Assembly: GCA_037962975.1 (NCBI GenBank)
Contig: CM075675.1
Span: 5,528,001 to 5,592,000, forward strand
DNA: 64,000 nucleotides
Source of the DNA: Clitoria ternatea
Taxonomy: Eukaryota; Streptophyta; Magnoliopsida; Fabales; Fabaceae
Direction: 5' to 3'
Part shown: in pieces, positions 37,061 through 48,766 of the stretch
How positions within the stretch are numbered: the first letter of the stretch is position 1
How the letters are laid out: every line of letters begins with the position of its first letter
Made by a program: the position numbers and the translations under genes
The notes under the pieces: model-generated
Told to the model about the DNA's origin: nothing
Seen by the model: the letters and a program-made list of their open reading frames with translations, nothing else
The model's database searches: none

Positions 37061-38740
37061 ATGGGTCAATAACTGACCCTCTAAAATTCACTTATAGTAG
37101 GATAAGTTCTTTAAAAAATTATTTACAATAAATGAATAGAGAACATAATGTAGAGTTTGAATTTTATCTTCGTAACCTAATTCTTCATATCAAATATCAA
37201 CTATGTTGACCATACAAAATTAATTTAAATATGTTTCTGAGGAAAAATCCTATAATTATCAAGAAAAAGCTAATAACTATAATTATGTGAAAGATATCGC
37301 GTGTGTAAACGAGAAAAAGAAAGTTCAATGTTTAAAAAAGTAAATAGTTAATTTAATCTTTTAAAATTGTGACTACCAAATCGATCCTCCAATAATAATT
37401 TGGCCATAACCCTATAAGATGAGAAGACCTTCAATTTTATTTGATTCTTAAAAGGAAAATTTTGCTATTAATCTTTGTGTTCTTCAAAATTCAATCTAGT
37501 GATTCTGCTAATATTGGGTTAAGTAAAGCTCAATTTAATTATTGGATGATGATGGTACTAAAGTTTATGTATGGAAGCCATGCCCTTCTCCAGAGAATCT
37601 TGATGGTTTTAGCTTTTTAAGACATAAATGGAGATATACTGTTAGTCACACTTACAGAGAGGCCAAGTAATGTGCAGATTATCTTGCTAATTTAAGCCTT
37701 TTTTATGCTACGGGAATTAATATTCCAAGAAACGTTTTAATATAATTTTTTATGTGTCACTAATCTCGTTTATTTAAAAGAATCGTGTTAATCTTGACCT
37801 TAAGATTCATGACTAGAAATTTGAGACCTTTTTTCTATAAAGACCAAATTAAAAGGTTTTCAATACATTTGGTGTTAAAAGTCATTTGGGGTCATCTTAA
37901 GTAGCAAGATTCAAGCACCTGTAACTCCCCTCCCTCAGACAAAAAAACAAAAAAAAAAAGATTTTCCATTTTTCAAGGATAAAATTGATAATATCAGTTT
38001 GTTCGCAAAACTTATCCAAATAAATTAAAAATAACTTATTTTCAAAGATACATGAAATAACTTATAAAGTCTTTCAAATCCACCCAAATTGTTTAATTGT
38101 ATAGTGACTTAGTATCTGTTTAATAAGCAGTTATAAAACTAAGGCGTATTTTACTACTCAACAACAAAAGAATCTGTGTTGGATTTAGGATGATAGCGTT
38201 GCAAGGGATGTAGGAAAATGATTGAGACACACGTTTTGTTGTAAAGAATTTTGAACTCTAATTTAGGTGATTATATCAGCACATGCCATTGGTGGTGTTG
38301 CCGTAAATTTTATTCAATTTTAAATGTGCCAGATGTTTCAATTAAGAGTAGCAGGTAGGCGAGGTGTCTTAGATTGCAATCCTAATAAAGGTTAACATAA
38401 CTTTCTTAAAATAATTCTAAATTCTTCTTCAATACTTCTCTACTTCGTAACTAAAGGAAAAACTTCTAAAATAATACTATGCATTTAACTTTTCATTCTA
38501 GTTCCTTCTTCACAAAATATTAAAAGAATTCACATAAAGATATCTTAAGAACAGTAAACACTCCTCTTTCCCCTATTCATCCAGTTAAATCTGCATAACA
38601 ACACCAATTGTCATTTCTTTACAATTATAGTAGTACCTTTTATCTCTACCTAATGCTTAAATACTTTACACACTTACCTATTGCAATCTCTATACCACCT
38701 TACCAATGAATTCTACCCCAGTTGATAACACAAACTAACG
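37061..38740. other. Intergenic DNA around a LINE-type scrap
   Basis: Apart from the RNase H-like scrap near 37.6-37.76 kb, no gene or bounded repeat is recognised in this AT-rich stretch. Confidence 0.5.
37600..37760 (+). pseudogene. LINE/RVT_3-type RNase H domain scrap
   Basis: Reading from 37629, the frame gives WRYTVSHTYREAK, a stop, then CADYLANLSL. This matches the conserved end of the RNase H domain found at the C-terminus of plant non-LTR retrotransposon proteins and related RVT_3 proteins, with its His-x-x-Arg-Glu-Ala and Cys-Ala-Asp-x-Leu-Ala motifs. The in-frame TAA and lack of upstream domain show a dead fragment. Confidence 0.55.
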
Positions 38741-38914
38741 ACCTGTTTGGATCTCCATTAGGATTTTCCAACTGGGGTTGGCTAGAGATAGTTTTTCAAT
38801 CTGTTAATTAAATGAAGTTTGTCTAACCTCAAACACTATACATGATCAATATTAACTATTGGATGATTATGTTTTCACAACTTCATTTTTACAGTTGGTT
38901 ACCAAATGGACACT
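38741..38914. mobile_element. MITE-like repeat, copy 4
   Basis: Starts acctgtttggatctccatta and ends gttggttaccaaatggacac, giving inverted ends of about 12 bases. The body has gatcaatattaactattgg, related to the interior of copy 1. Non-coding, about 360 bases beyond the stop codon of the DUF89 gene. Confidence 0.55.
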
Positions 38915-39277
38915 AAGATTATAGGAAGAGATCTAAGTTTGATCCTCACTAAACCCACTTTTCGAAAGGGACAAAAATCTTTAACTATCACTAACTCATA
39001 GACTGGATTACCTTTTAAAGAGAGCATATATGGTTAACATTACAAAAAAAGAGAAAAACCTATGCTACCTCTCCTTCAGCATGACAAGAAAAACATACAG
39101 AAGAATAACAATTTATTACAAGTAAAATGTTTCAGTTTTATTACCCTTTTTAATTCTAAAATGTGATTCTAAAAAGTATCCAGGTTCAGGTACATACATA
39201 ATGATGCATCAAGTTGAAGGATTAACGCTGGAAAATTTGCACGTATGAAGCATTAGTAGAGAAAAGAATGAGCCTTG

Positions 39278-42200
39278 TTAAGATGATGCTTCATTGTATT
39301 TGAATACGCAATCATACAAACGTCCTCCAAGAAATTGTGCAACCTCAGGATGTTTCACCTAAGAAAGAAATACAAGAACAAAAGTTAGGATCATAATTGA
39401 GCTCACGTTTTCATTATTAGTAACTAGTAAAGAGTAAAGTAATGTTAAACAGCATTACCATTCCAATCTTAAGGGAATCACATTTAAATTGAGCATAGAG
39501 ATTTGTTTCTATCCCTCGACCCTGTCAAAAGAACAAGATTAGTATGTAGTATACTGTATACTAGTGCTTGACTTCCAAACAACCCATTTGTATTATGGAT
39601 TTAAGATATAAATGCAATTGTAAAATCCAATGAAGAAACTTAGAACTAGTTTGGTTCAAGAAAATATTTTCAATTTTCACTTTTCACTATTCACTTTATT
39701 TCCTTGTTTACTATTCTTAATACCAATTTTTTAAAACAATAAATATTTTCTCAAATTAAAGAGTGCATTGGGTAAATCAGTAAGTAGGGGCTATTCTAGC
39801 TTAACTTGTAGTCTCGAGTTTGAGTCCTAGGAAATGCAGTTCCATTAAATCTTGATAGGGAGAACTTTGCCGACCATAGTGGTCCTATCCGACTCGTGCT
39901 CAAATAAGGAATAATATCAAACCAAAAAAATTAAAGAGGATTCCATCTTTGTAAATATGCAAACTACTACAAAACAACCTACATGATGCCAAACTAGTAA
40001 CATACCAGAAAGATAGATGTGCAACACATTCTGAGAAATGAGATACTGTTAATCTAAGATGAAATAGGATACATACTAAATGGAGAGAGGGCCTAAGACT
40101 TTAAGACTTTAGTTGTGTGGATCTGAGTTACTAATATGTAGCCGAACTTGTCCATTCTCATCCAATGTGGAACTACTGACCCACACTTGACACTCACAAG
40201 AATCTCTCTTTCAAGTGCAAGACCCACCATCCATATGCTCTCCCTCATGCAAAAGCCTTGTTTTTTTAATCTGACCCTTCCATCTCATAAGCTCCTCCCT
40301 TCAAGTGAGAGCCCTTTTTCTCTCATCCATTAGTATTCAATTAAGACACTAATATATAATGCCTGTTAAATGTCATTAGCTAACCATCAACATGACATGC
40401 CACTTGACCTTTACATTGTTAAGACTTTTGGCACAAGGATCCCCATATGGATCAACCAGCAATTGCAGTTTACTTTAACACTCATCTGAGCCAGTAATTT
40501 GGTTGTCCCATTGGCTCTGATTCCACTGCTAGGTCATGGGGAGGGCCTAAAACACTGGAGAAATCTCCATCAACAGGGCAAGTGAAAACCATACAAGTGG
40601 ACTGAAGTCTGAACACTACATTCAACTCAAACCCCTAAGACATCAGGTAGGTGTATTGACTTCTATTCACTCTAAGCATTAGGAAAATAAAAACCATTTC
40701 GCAACTCCTTTTATTTTTTTCAAGAGGTATCTCACTCATTTTGTAATTACAGGCAATTAATTCAGTTTGTGCATCAGTTTCATGGTTCTTAGGCATAGAA
40801 GGTATCATTTTTCTCAGTTTTCATACTCCAGTGTAAAAGGTTCTAAAGAAATGAAACTTGCTTCTTTGGATTGTGAAGTTCAAAACCATGCCAAGATTTA
40901 TGCCTAACAAAACCAAGGGGTTGCTCAAAATCCAAGAGCTGTCTTGTTATAACCTTCCACAGCCAATTTTTCGATCCACAATAAGCACTAACCTCTGACA
41001 TTTTATTCCTGCTAAGACTCTATTTCCTTGGTTATCCTACTTCACACTCCAAGTATCAAAGCCCAAAAACACATCTACAAATTCATCCATTAATGCAGTA
41101 AGAGGTCCAACAATACCCAGGGAAGAACTTACCATCCCTTCTAAGATGACAAGATCTGCATCGCTGGCAAGGAAAGCCAGCTCCTGTGACACTCTTGTAA
41201 GATCAATAACCTGCAATCCGTTCAACAAAGCAAGAAAGATATAATCGACATATGGGTTACTGATTTTATGGTTTAAGTACCATAATTTCCTAACTAACAA
41301 AGAATTGCTCATCTTCTTACAGGTAAATCATTGCCAGAGTTAGCAATTAAGAGATTTGAAGCACTGACACCTACTAGCTGTCCTTCTTCATCCTTTAACT
41401 GGAAAAGTGGAAGCCAACATGACAGAGTTAACAAATAATATGTCAATGCCAACAATTTTACAAAACTTATTTTCGTTACCTTTGATATAATTCCAACTAG
41501 CTCAGAACAAGTCACATCATTGATCGAAGGCAGGTCATTAGCAGCCAATACAACCTACATTCATACATCATCACATAAAATATGCAGAAGAATAGATGGC
41601 AACAAAAAAAACAGCATATCAAAAGATTCAATTTCAAACATATATTTAAAATGGAAAAGCGACTAATAAATATCTAAACAAAGACAATCAATATAACTAT
41701 CTAAACAAAGACTAACTAAATATAACGTTTTATCCACAAATTATACGAATTTGCTCTTGTGTCAATGATTTTTTATTTTATAAATAAATTAAATGCTGGG
41801 AAACCTGACTCCCACGTCGAAGTAGTTCTCTTGCAAATGGTAAAATACCCAAAATGATATCTGCACCAGAGTTATCTACAAATATGATAACCTGCCAAGA
41901 TAAAAAGAACACATTCCAACAATAACATTGCAGCAAATATGCTAGAAGACAGGAAAAAAGAATAATGATAAAATCGCATTCCTTTATACACATGAAACTC
42001 ACCTTTTTCCATGTCTTCTTGCTCCATTTCATTTTGAAAGCATCAAGATCATCAATAACCCAAGGTCGAGGAACAAGATTTTGACAACTAGCCAAAAAGG
42101 ACATTCCATCCTTAGAGAAAACCTCTGCAAGCTTCAAGAAATAGTGAAAGAATAAGGTAATACATAAACTACAAATTGATATTGTATAAACGGGGAAGAG

Positions 42201-44984
42201 GGGAGCCACAACACCAGTAAAAGAGGCTTGGTACTTGATACTGTAAGATGGAACATGCAAAAATATTCACAGATAGAGATCACAACTTAACCAATTAAAA
42301 TTGGTATCTATATGAACAAGTTAGGCTTTAGTCTGGTTTGGTCAAAGAGTCTTAATTCTGTTATGCAAAGTTATTAAAATAATGCATGGAAAATCATCCT
42401 ACCTGTGCAGAACCAAGATCAAATATGTTTCCTGCAAAAATTCCTCTAACTAGATTTTCAAGTCGCTTTCCTTCATCTTCAATGGCGTCATTAAGATGAA
42501 CAACATTCTCAAATAGGGTGATAGCCTTTGCATTTTCTTCATCCTATTGCATTCAATAAGAAAAGAGTAACATATCCGGTCTTGGATGAAATAAAACTGC
42601 ATGGTGCATTAATAATGCTATGATGACAACCCAGCCTCCTTCATTAAAATGATATACTAAAATTCTGTTCAACTTTAGCTAATAACTGCAGAGCTTTTTT
42701 TTGAACCCAACTACTACATCTGAGGACAATTCCATTAAATCTTTGCCTACAATTCATTCAAGATGTTACATTTCTTCAACGACTACAATCGGATTGAATA
42801 TGCACACACTTTTCTTCAAACTTCTATTACTCGTGCCTGCATAGCAGTAACAAATGGTCCCAAATAGCAGTTAAACCTACCTTGACTTTCTTGAAGATAT
42901 CTCTGAATCCCAATTCTCTAAGCACTTGCTCACGAAGTCTGCAGAGAAGCTGAAAAATCCCCCAACCAAACACCATACAAGAAAAACAATAAACATTAGA
43001 GACACATGAGCAACTGCAATCAGGAGAGGTATAATTTTAGCTATAGTATAGAACATACAATGCAATCAGGAGGCCCACCATGACTTTCAGGATCTTTCTT
43101 CAAATCTTCAAGTATGTCAGCATACCTTTTGCAGGAAATGCAAAAACAAAATATGCAATTCCTAATTAGTAAAATCCCAAAATACAAGCTGTTATGTAGA
43201 ATAAATATGCACAAAAATATCACCTTTGAGCAAATTTTTCTGCTTTATTTGCAGCATCAGGAACAGAAGGATCACTCTCTGCACGCTTCCTGCAAAATCA
43301 AAGCTAAACAATGATGCAAACAATAAACACAATGAAATCCTTGCCATAATATAGAAACCACACTAAGAAACAAAGTCAAATTGGTAGGTTAACTGGCGCT
43401 TTATGGTTATTATATGATAAGAGATTAGTGCATGGATAAATTCTCAAATTTTATTGAAACAATTAATATAAAACATTTTTTTTGTCATAAACTTTGCTAT
43501 GTGCATGTACACTTTTGTTCACTGTCAATATTGATGATGCATGTAATAAACATTTACCAAACACTCAGCTGCTCATAAAGCAGGTTTTCTATTACTTATT
43601 TTACAACCCCTAAATCATCCTTTAGGTTCTGGCGGAAACCTATAAAAAGCAACAAAAACAACCAACTCACCATATCCCAATTCTGAAGAAATGGGAAAAA
43701 ACAGGAAAGTTTTCAAAAGGACAGGATAAGCATAATCATGACAACTCAAAGCATAATTGTATCACTTTGGCATTAACTTCCATGGAAATTAAAATCTTAC
43801 AAATATGTCATAGTGCTATTTTGATACATAATGAGCTAAGCTATTTTGAAAGGTACTAACTAGCTAACAAATGGCAATTGGTGATGTCAGTGACACCTGA
43901 ATATGTTAATATGAAACCCTCACCAATATATATACCATCACAAAAAAAGGCATTGTTAAAAACTCACAAGCATAACTTACAAAAAACAAGTTCAGGTTCT
44001 TGCACAGAAAGCTTGAGATCATTTGTAAGGAAACACACAAAACAAATTAATATTAATATATGAACGCATATGCACAAGTTCTGAGGTATAAGTACCTTAT
44101 TTTCTCAGTAACACATTTCTTTCTTTTTATGGTTTTTCTAATGTATGTCTCAGACACATGTTAAGAAAGTTAAAAGTAGAAAAGTTTCATAGGAACTTGT
44201 ATTTGATGGAGACATAGAGTCCTCTCCTAAGTCCTAATTACAAGACAAGTCGAACACAATTTCGCATAAAAACTTTCCATTTAAACTTTCTCATCATGTG
44301 CCCAGGTACACATGTTACAAAATCCTTTCTTTTTGCATCTCATACTTTTCTGCTAAATTATCTATCACATATTTGAATTTCTCTCTCTTTCCATTTTCTT
44401 CTCTTCTTGTATCTCTCAAACAACACCCCAAAAATGAGGTTTACACCAATCTTTTTTTTATATATAATTTTCCACCAATCATTTTTACACACACAGAGAT
44501 GTACATTACAATTGGTGCTACTATTACAGCAGTATCAACAATTTTAATTTCCATAACAAGAAATGGCACAATTAAACATCACGAAATAAGCATCATAAGT
44601 AACAACGACCTATATTATACTCACAAAGCTATGGAACATTAAAAAGGTCAAAAAAAAAACACCAATTTTTATCAAAAACAAGAGCAAACCAAGCCATTGC
44701 CGGTTAAAAGGAACAAAAGGGTATGCTAAAATAATCAGATAGAAACAAAAAAAGAAGAAACAATTTTTGCTTTTATTGATGAAGTAAAAGAAGAGAAGGG
44801 AAAGAGGAGGGCACTTGAAGGAGGGAACTGAGTTGAGGAAGAGATCAATCCAAGAGATTTCGATCGGAGTGGGCTTGCGAGGATTATCGGAAGGGAATCT
44901 GTAAGGAATGGTGCAAGCTCTGTAGTGGGAATCGATTGGTGTGAGCAACAACGGGAATTCCACCAGCTCTGATGCGCTTTCCAT
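39278..44984 (-). CDS. DUF89 family metal-dependent phosphatase (At2g17340 type), 12 exons
   Basis: Exons on the minus strand: 44984-44815, 43289-43224, 43125-43059, 42949-42881, 42543-42403, 42131-42003, 41891-41805, 41554-41480, 41398-41321, 41210-41133, 39521-39459 and 39358-39278 (stop TAA). All 11 introns have GT-AG borders and the phases agree, giving 1104 nt and 367 residues, the length I recall for Arabidopsis At2g17340. The product is collinear with that family from the N-terminal MESASELVEFPLL to the C-terminal FLGGRLYDCVFK. The metal-site Asp-Asn motif FVDNSGAD is at residues 218-225; ANSGNDLP (about 287-294) and the EGM/GRG junction (318-323) are intact. DUF89 proteins are metal-dependent, carbohydrate-phosphatase-like enzymes; plant members have been linked to damage-control hydrolysis of sugar phosphates or 4'-phosphopantetheine derivatives, so the exact substrate is uncertain. 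No signal peptide is visible, suggesting a cytosolic protein. Introns 1 (1525 bp) and 10 (1611 bp) are much longer than the others (81-337 bp); intron 10 contains repeat relics. Confidence 0.93.
39764..39930 (+). mobile_element. Possible SINE inside intron 10 of the DUF89 gene
   Basis: A box B-like stretch (gagtttgagtcctag, 39818-39832) lies about 40 bases after a box A-like stretch (taaatcagtaagtagg). The body is about 90 bases and ends in an A-rich tail (ccaaaaaaa near 39930). This layout fits a tRNA-derived SINE, antisense to the host gene. No target duplication was fixed. Confidence 0.45.
40080..40570 (-). mobile_element. Possible LTR-element relic inside intron 10
   Basis: On the minus strand, TGGAATCAGAGCC at about 40516-40528 is one base from the initiator-tRNA-Met primer site TGGTATCAGAGC used by many plant LTR elements. 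A TTTTAGGCCCT segment precedes it, and a similar GTCTTAGGCCCT segment occurs about 450 bases further on (near 40095). This could be a small TRIM-type element, but the two flanking segments share too little to prove terminal repeats. Confidence 0.35.
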
Positions 44985-45394
44985 CTTCACAAACCAGTAA
45001 TCGAAATGAAGCAAGAACAAAATTCTGAATTCTCTGGTGAGTTGGGTTTTAAGAAAGATGGAAAAACAAAAAAAAACACAAAGGAATCGCTGTCAGAGAG
45101 AGAGAAAGCGTAATGGAGTGTTGCTTCTCTTCTCAGTTCTCACTTTCACTTCCTCACACATCAATTTCTTAGCTTCCGTTACCTTTCACTAGTCAAACAT
45201 CTCTTTTTCTAAGTTTCTTCTTAATTGAAACAAATAATTAGGAAAATGCTAACTCCGATTATAAGATGGTGTAATGGTAAAAATGTTGGGGGAGAATATG
45301 GTATATTAAAAATATATATATTTAAAATCACTAGTTATATTTATGTTGTTTAACTTTTAAACAATTCCAATATAATTCATCTATAAAAAAATAT
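44985..45394 (-). promoter_or_regulatory. Leader and proximal promoter of the DUF89 gene
   Basis: The 410 bases between the start codon and the gypsy LTR at 45395 are all that separates the gene from a mobile element. On the minus strand the part nearest the gene is CT-rich (CTCTCTCTCTGACAGCG at about 45090-45107), as in plant leaders. No ATG lies between that CT-rich part and the chosen start. The transcription start cannot be fixed from sequence. Confidence 0.4.
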
Positions 45395-46474
45395 TGATCC
45401 GGTCTGGATACCGGCCCTAAGACTAAGAGATAATTATCTTAGCCGGCCCAGAGTTCAGTCGGTATCACTGAACAATGATCCAGCCGGTATACCACTGGAT
45501 AACGATTCAGTCGGTAAAAATGTTAGCCGGCCCAAAGTTCAGTCGGTATCACTGGGCAATGATCCAGTCGGTATACCACTGGATAACGATCCAATCGGTA
45601 AAAATGTTAGCCGGCCTCAATTGGTATCACAAGATACCGACTCAGTCTGCAACTATACCGGTTATCCGAAGTAGTGACCAAGATATCGGATACCTCATCC
45701 GTTCCCCTTTCACCCGTTGTTGAGAAGCTGATCCGGACCAATCAACCGGTTTCTATCATAACACATGCAACCGGTGTCATCGGTATACATCCGGACTGTA
45801 ATCTCGAGTCAGGCGTTCTCCTTGCACCGGTTAGTCCGGATAACACCATGCACACCGGATAACATACTCGTCACCCAACAGAAGACGACGGGCATTGCTA
45901 CAGGGACCGATCAATAATTCCCCACACTACGAGCCAAACTTTGCTCCAGGGAATGATCAACTTGTCCCCTAAGTCTAGCCCATACTCCCTACGCTCAATA
46001 TAAAATAGCCACTTGCCTCAATCATGCTGGTGAGTGCGTATTAAACAATAATATACTTGCATAATGAAGGTTGGTGGTTCCCCACTAATAGGTCCTCGAA
46101 AACCGAGCCAAACAGGTATAACAATTCACTTCAGTTTACTAGAGGGGGGTTCCCAGTTCTGGTTCTGGTTCTCGTTCATCATTCTTCCTCTCTTATGTAT
46201 TCATCTGATCCCTGAGATCATGGACATTCCATACTTGGAATATATCACTGACTTGAGCGTCAGAGAATTTCCGCAGGTGACACCACCTTTCGCCCACATC
46301 AACGCGTGAGGACGGTGTGAAGGACCTCCAAGACGCCAAGACCGGTCTCTTCATTCAGTGACACCGGATTTACATACCGGATACTCACAGAACCGGCCTT
46401 CAAACATGCACTTCTCACACTATTTGTGACTGGCCCGACACCGGATCTCTTGACCCCCGGTTCAGGACGGATCA
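45395..46474 (+). repeat. LTR of the truncated Tat-type element
   Basis: Begins TGATCCGGTCTGGATACCGG and ends GGACGGATCA, the same ends as the solo LTR at 20793-21682. An 84-base unit is duplicated in tandem at about 45441-45524 and 45525-45608. The U5 signature cactgacttgagcgtcagag followed by cgcaggtgacacc is at 46245-46287. The LTR is 1080 bases long. Confidence 0.85.
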
Positions 46475-46494
46475 TTGGCACGCCCAGTGGGACT
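46475..46494 (+). other. Primer-binding-site region
   Basis: ttggcacgcccagtgggact follows the LTR directly, where the minus-strand primer site of an LTR element lies. I did not match it to a particular tRNA. Confidence 0.6.
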
Positions 46495-46541
46495 CGTTAA
46501 AGTTATTCCCACTTCTCGTTTGAGAAGTCTCGTCTCTTATC

Positions 46542-48043
46542 ATGGAAGGCAATGGGAGAAACCAACCAGATGGGCACGTGGAAGACATCACTGCCCAGGA
46601 ACAACCAGCGAGTAGACGCTTGGCCTTCGAGTCTCCTGTGGAAGGTTCAAGAAAGATGGTGCAGGTGTCTGCACTAGATCCCAAAGATGAGATGATACGA
46701 AGGTTGATGGAGGAACTGATGGAGTTGAAACGTGAAAGGAGGAACGTTGAGGAAAAAGCCATGTCTCAAACCAATGGGGCACATCTCACCATCGAGGGAG
46801 AAAAATCCTCAAGCCCCCAGTACTCAAACATCCCTACGTTTGAAGGGAAGGAACAGATCCATGATTCTGTTGATAGAGTTGCTAAAGGGAAGAGGAAGCT
46901 GATGACAGCCTCTCCGGTAACTTATAAGCTCACAGTCCCTTTTTCAAGGAGACTTATGAGTGTACACATCCCTAAGCACCTGCAGAATACTCAACCTCTC
47001 TCTATCGAAAAATACAGTGGTAAAACTGATCCTACTAAGCATCTTGATGCTTATGCATTTGAAGCCATGTACCTGGGGGCAGATGAAGATGTCATGTGCA
47101 GGATGTTCCCTCAGACTCTTGTTGATGATGCCCTTAGTTGGTTCAAGGGGCTACCATCAGGATCCATCGACTTATGGGAAGAAATGGCAACAGCGTTTGT
47201 GGACCACTTTGTCATTTCCAGTGATATTCCCAGAACATCTCATACTTTGGCCCAGATTAGGCAAGGGGAACATGAAACTCTCAAGGACTTCTTGAAGAGG
47301 TTTTACAAGGAGGCAGCTGCTGTTCCAAACTTGGCAGAGGCACTACAGTTGCATATAGCAATAGAAGCTTTGCAACCGAGCTCTGCTTTTGCCCTGTCGT
47401 TGGCAAAGAATCCTCCAGTGAATTTTGAAGAATTCAGGAGGAAATCATCCAAGTATGTGAGCATTGAAATGCACTTGGAAGCAACAGCCGCGAGAAGGAA
47501 ATCCCCAACGCCACAACAACAGAGAGTAAGGACAGGCCCCGATCGGAACGCATGGAGAGACCGTTCCAGGACAACGTCTTCGACAATCCTGTACCTCTGA
47601 GTCAGGAAGAACGGGTAAATGCATTTAGCAATTATGCTCCGTTAAATTCTAAACGGTCACAGATTCTGAGTGAGATCGGATGGCCAAGTCTTACTGCATA
47701 CGGGGTCAGGAAGCCGCCCCAGCTTCGTAAACATGGTGACCCTCAGAAATACTGCGAATTCCATGAGCAAAAGGGCCACTCGGCAAACGAGTGTCAAGCC
47801 TTGAAAAATACTATTGAGACCCTGATCCGAGAGGGTAAACTCAAATAGTATCTTTTCAAAGAGGGTACTTCTGATGAACCAGAACGGATTGAGAAAAGGG
47901 GAAGGGATTACGAGGAAGGCGATGGCGATCATCCCACTCCGATCAGAAGATTTACTGCTTCTGAAAAACAAAAAGGAGTTTTGGTTGGTGAGCCTGCACA
48001 GCAAAATGTTATGCCCCGACATCAACATCAAGGCCGTCGAGAG
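46542..48043 (+). pseudogene. Broken Tat-type gag
   Basis: The ATG at 46542 opens a 352-codon frame with an acidic, charged N-terminus. About 70 residues in, a coiled-coil-like stretch leads to the retrotransposon gag core (SIEKYSGKTDPTKHLDAY..., SWFKGLP, about residues 150-290), whose role is capsid formation. A one-base frameshift near 47510 moves the reading to the frame of 47552-47848. That frame carries a single zinc knuckle CEFHEQKGHSANEC (about 47755-47796) and ends at a TAG (47846-47848) that interrupts conserved sequence (KLK then YLFKEG). Similarity continues to about 48043. Two lesions plus truncation make it non-functional. Confidence 0.8.
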
Positions 48044-48157
48044 GTCATTGATTAGGGATCAGGCCATCAAAGTCAAAAAACGCCTTTCGCTTTTATGGCT
48101 AGTCGGTAAGACAATATGCACTCTTTTATGGCTAGTCATTGATTAGGGATCAGGCCA
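48044..48157. other. Rearranged junction with interleaved duplications (filler DNA)
   Basis: A 23-base segment beginning gtcattgattagggatca occurs at 48044-48066 and again at 48135-48157. A 15-base segment cttttatggctagtc occurs at 48090-48104 and 48123-48137. The copies interleave: the second 15-base copy overlaps the start of the second 23-base copy by three bases. The gypsy gag ends on the left of this block and the copia LTR stub begins on its right. Confidence 0.85.
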
Positions 48158-48199
48158 AGCAATGTGGGACTTCTTTTGAAATACCCACTTCACACAACA
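48157..48199 (-). repeat. Truncated right LTR of the copia element
   Basis: Forty-three bases starting TGTTGTGTGAAGTGGG. They match the first part of the left LTR except for an AAG insertion and two substitutions, then give way abruptly to the filler junction. Confidence 0.8.
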
Positions 48200-48210
48200 A
48201 TCCCCCACAT
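48200..48210 (-). other. Copia polypurine tract
   Basis: ATGTGGGGGAT on the minus strand directly precedes the LTR start, as expected for the plus-strand primer. Confidence 0.7.
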
Positions 48211-48766
48211 ATTTCAAAAGAATTTAAAACAGTTAAACAATTTCAAAATAACAAAGAATATTTAAAAAAATATCATTGAGTTTGTTGGGTTTACATCATG
48301 AGTGTGAATACATCAGACTTGGTGTCTTTTGGACTATGAACCAAGTCCTAGACAAATAAGCATACCATATAGTGTGTTGGTGAAGCATAGCTTCTATGAA
48401 CCAAACATCACTTGAGAATAAGCTAGAGGCTTACTTGTCATATTACACTCGACTTCTCTTGTCGTTATCGCCGTTTAGCGCATTTAGGTCGTGCGCGTGC
48501 CTGGTAATTCATGAGTGCTCTAGAGATTTTGTCTTAACCTCATACAAGCGGCCCCACTTGACACTCATATAGGTGATCTCATCAAGTGTATCCTGCATTA
48601 TATACACCACCCATAAGGGATATAAAATCATTAAAGGTTTCATAACCTAACCTCTCATCCAATGCAGCCTAGCACTTCACACACTATAGGAATGGGAAAG
48701 GAAAGTGCTAATGAATAAACAATGACTTGTTATTACCCATATGAACCTTCTTCATGGGATCTCCAA

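Larger units (their letters stand above)
45395..48157 (+). mobile_element. Truncated Tat-type Ty3/gypsy retrotransposon
   Basis: Order: LTR (45395-46474), primer-site region directly after it, then a gag relic to about 48043. No protease, reverse transcriptase, integrase or right LTR is present; the element ends in a rearranged junction with the minus-strand copia element. The Tat-type assignment rests on the gag style (Cys-His knuckle CEFHEQKGHSANEC), the primer-site text and the U5 signature. Confidence 0.8.

Noticed and set aside
41037..42260. Separate small minus-strand genes suggested by open frames of 79-160 codons
   Set aside because: Each is one exon of the DUF89 gene read through into neighbouring introns; splicing joins them into one protein.
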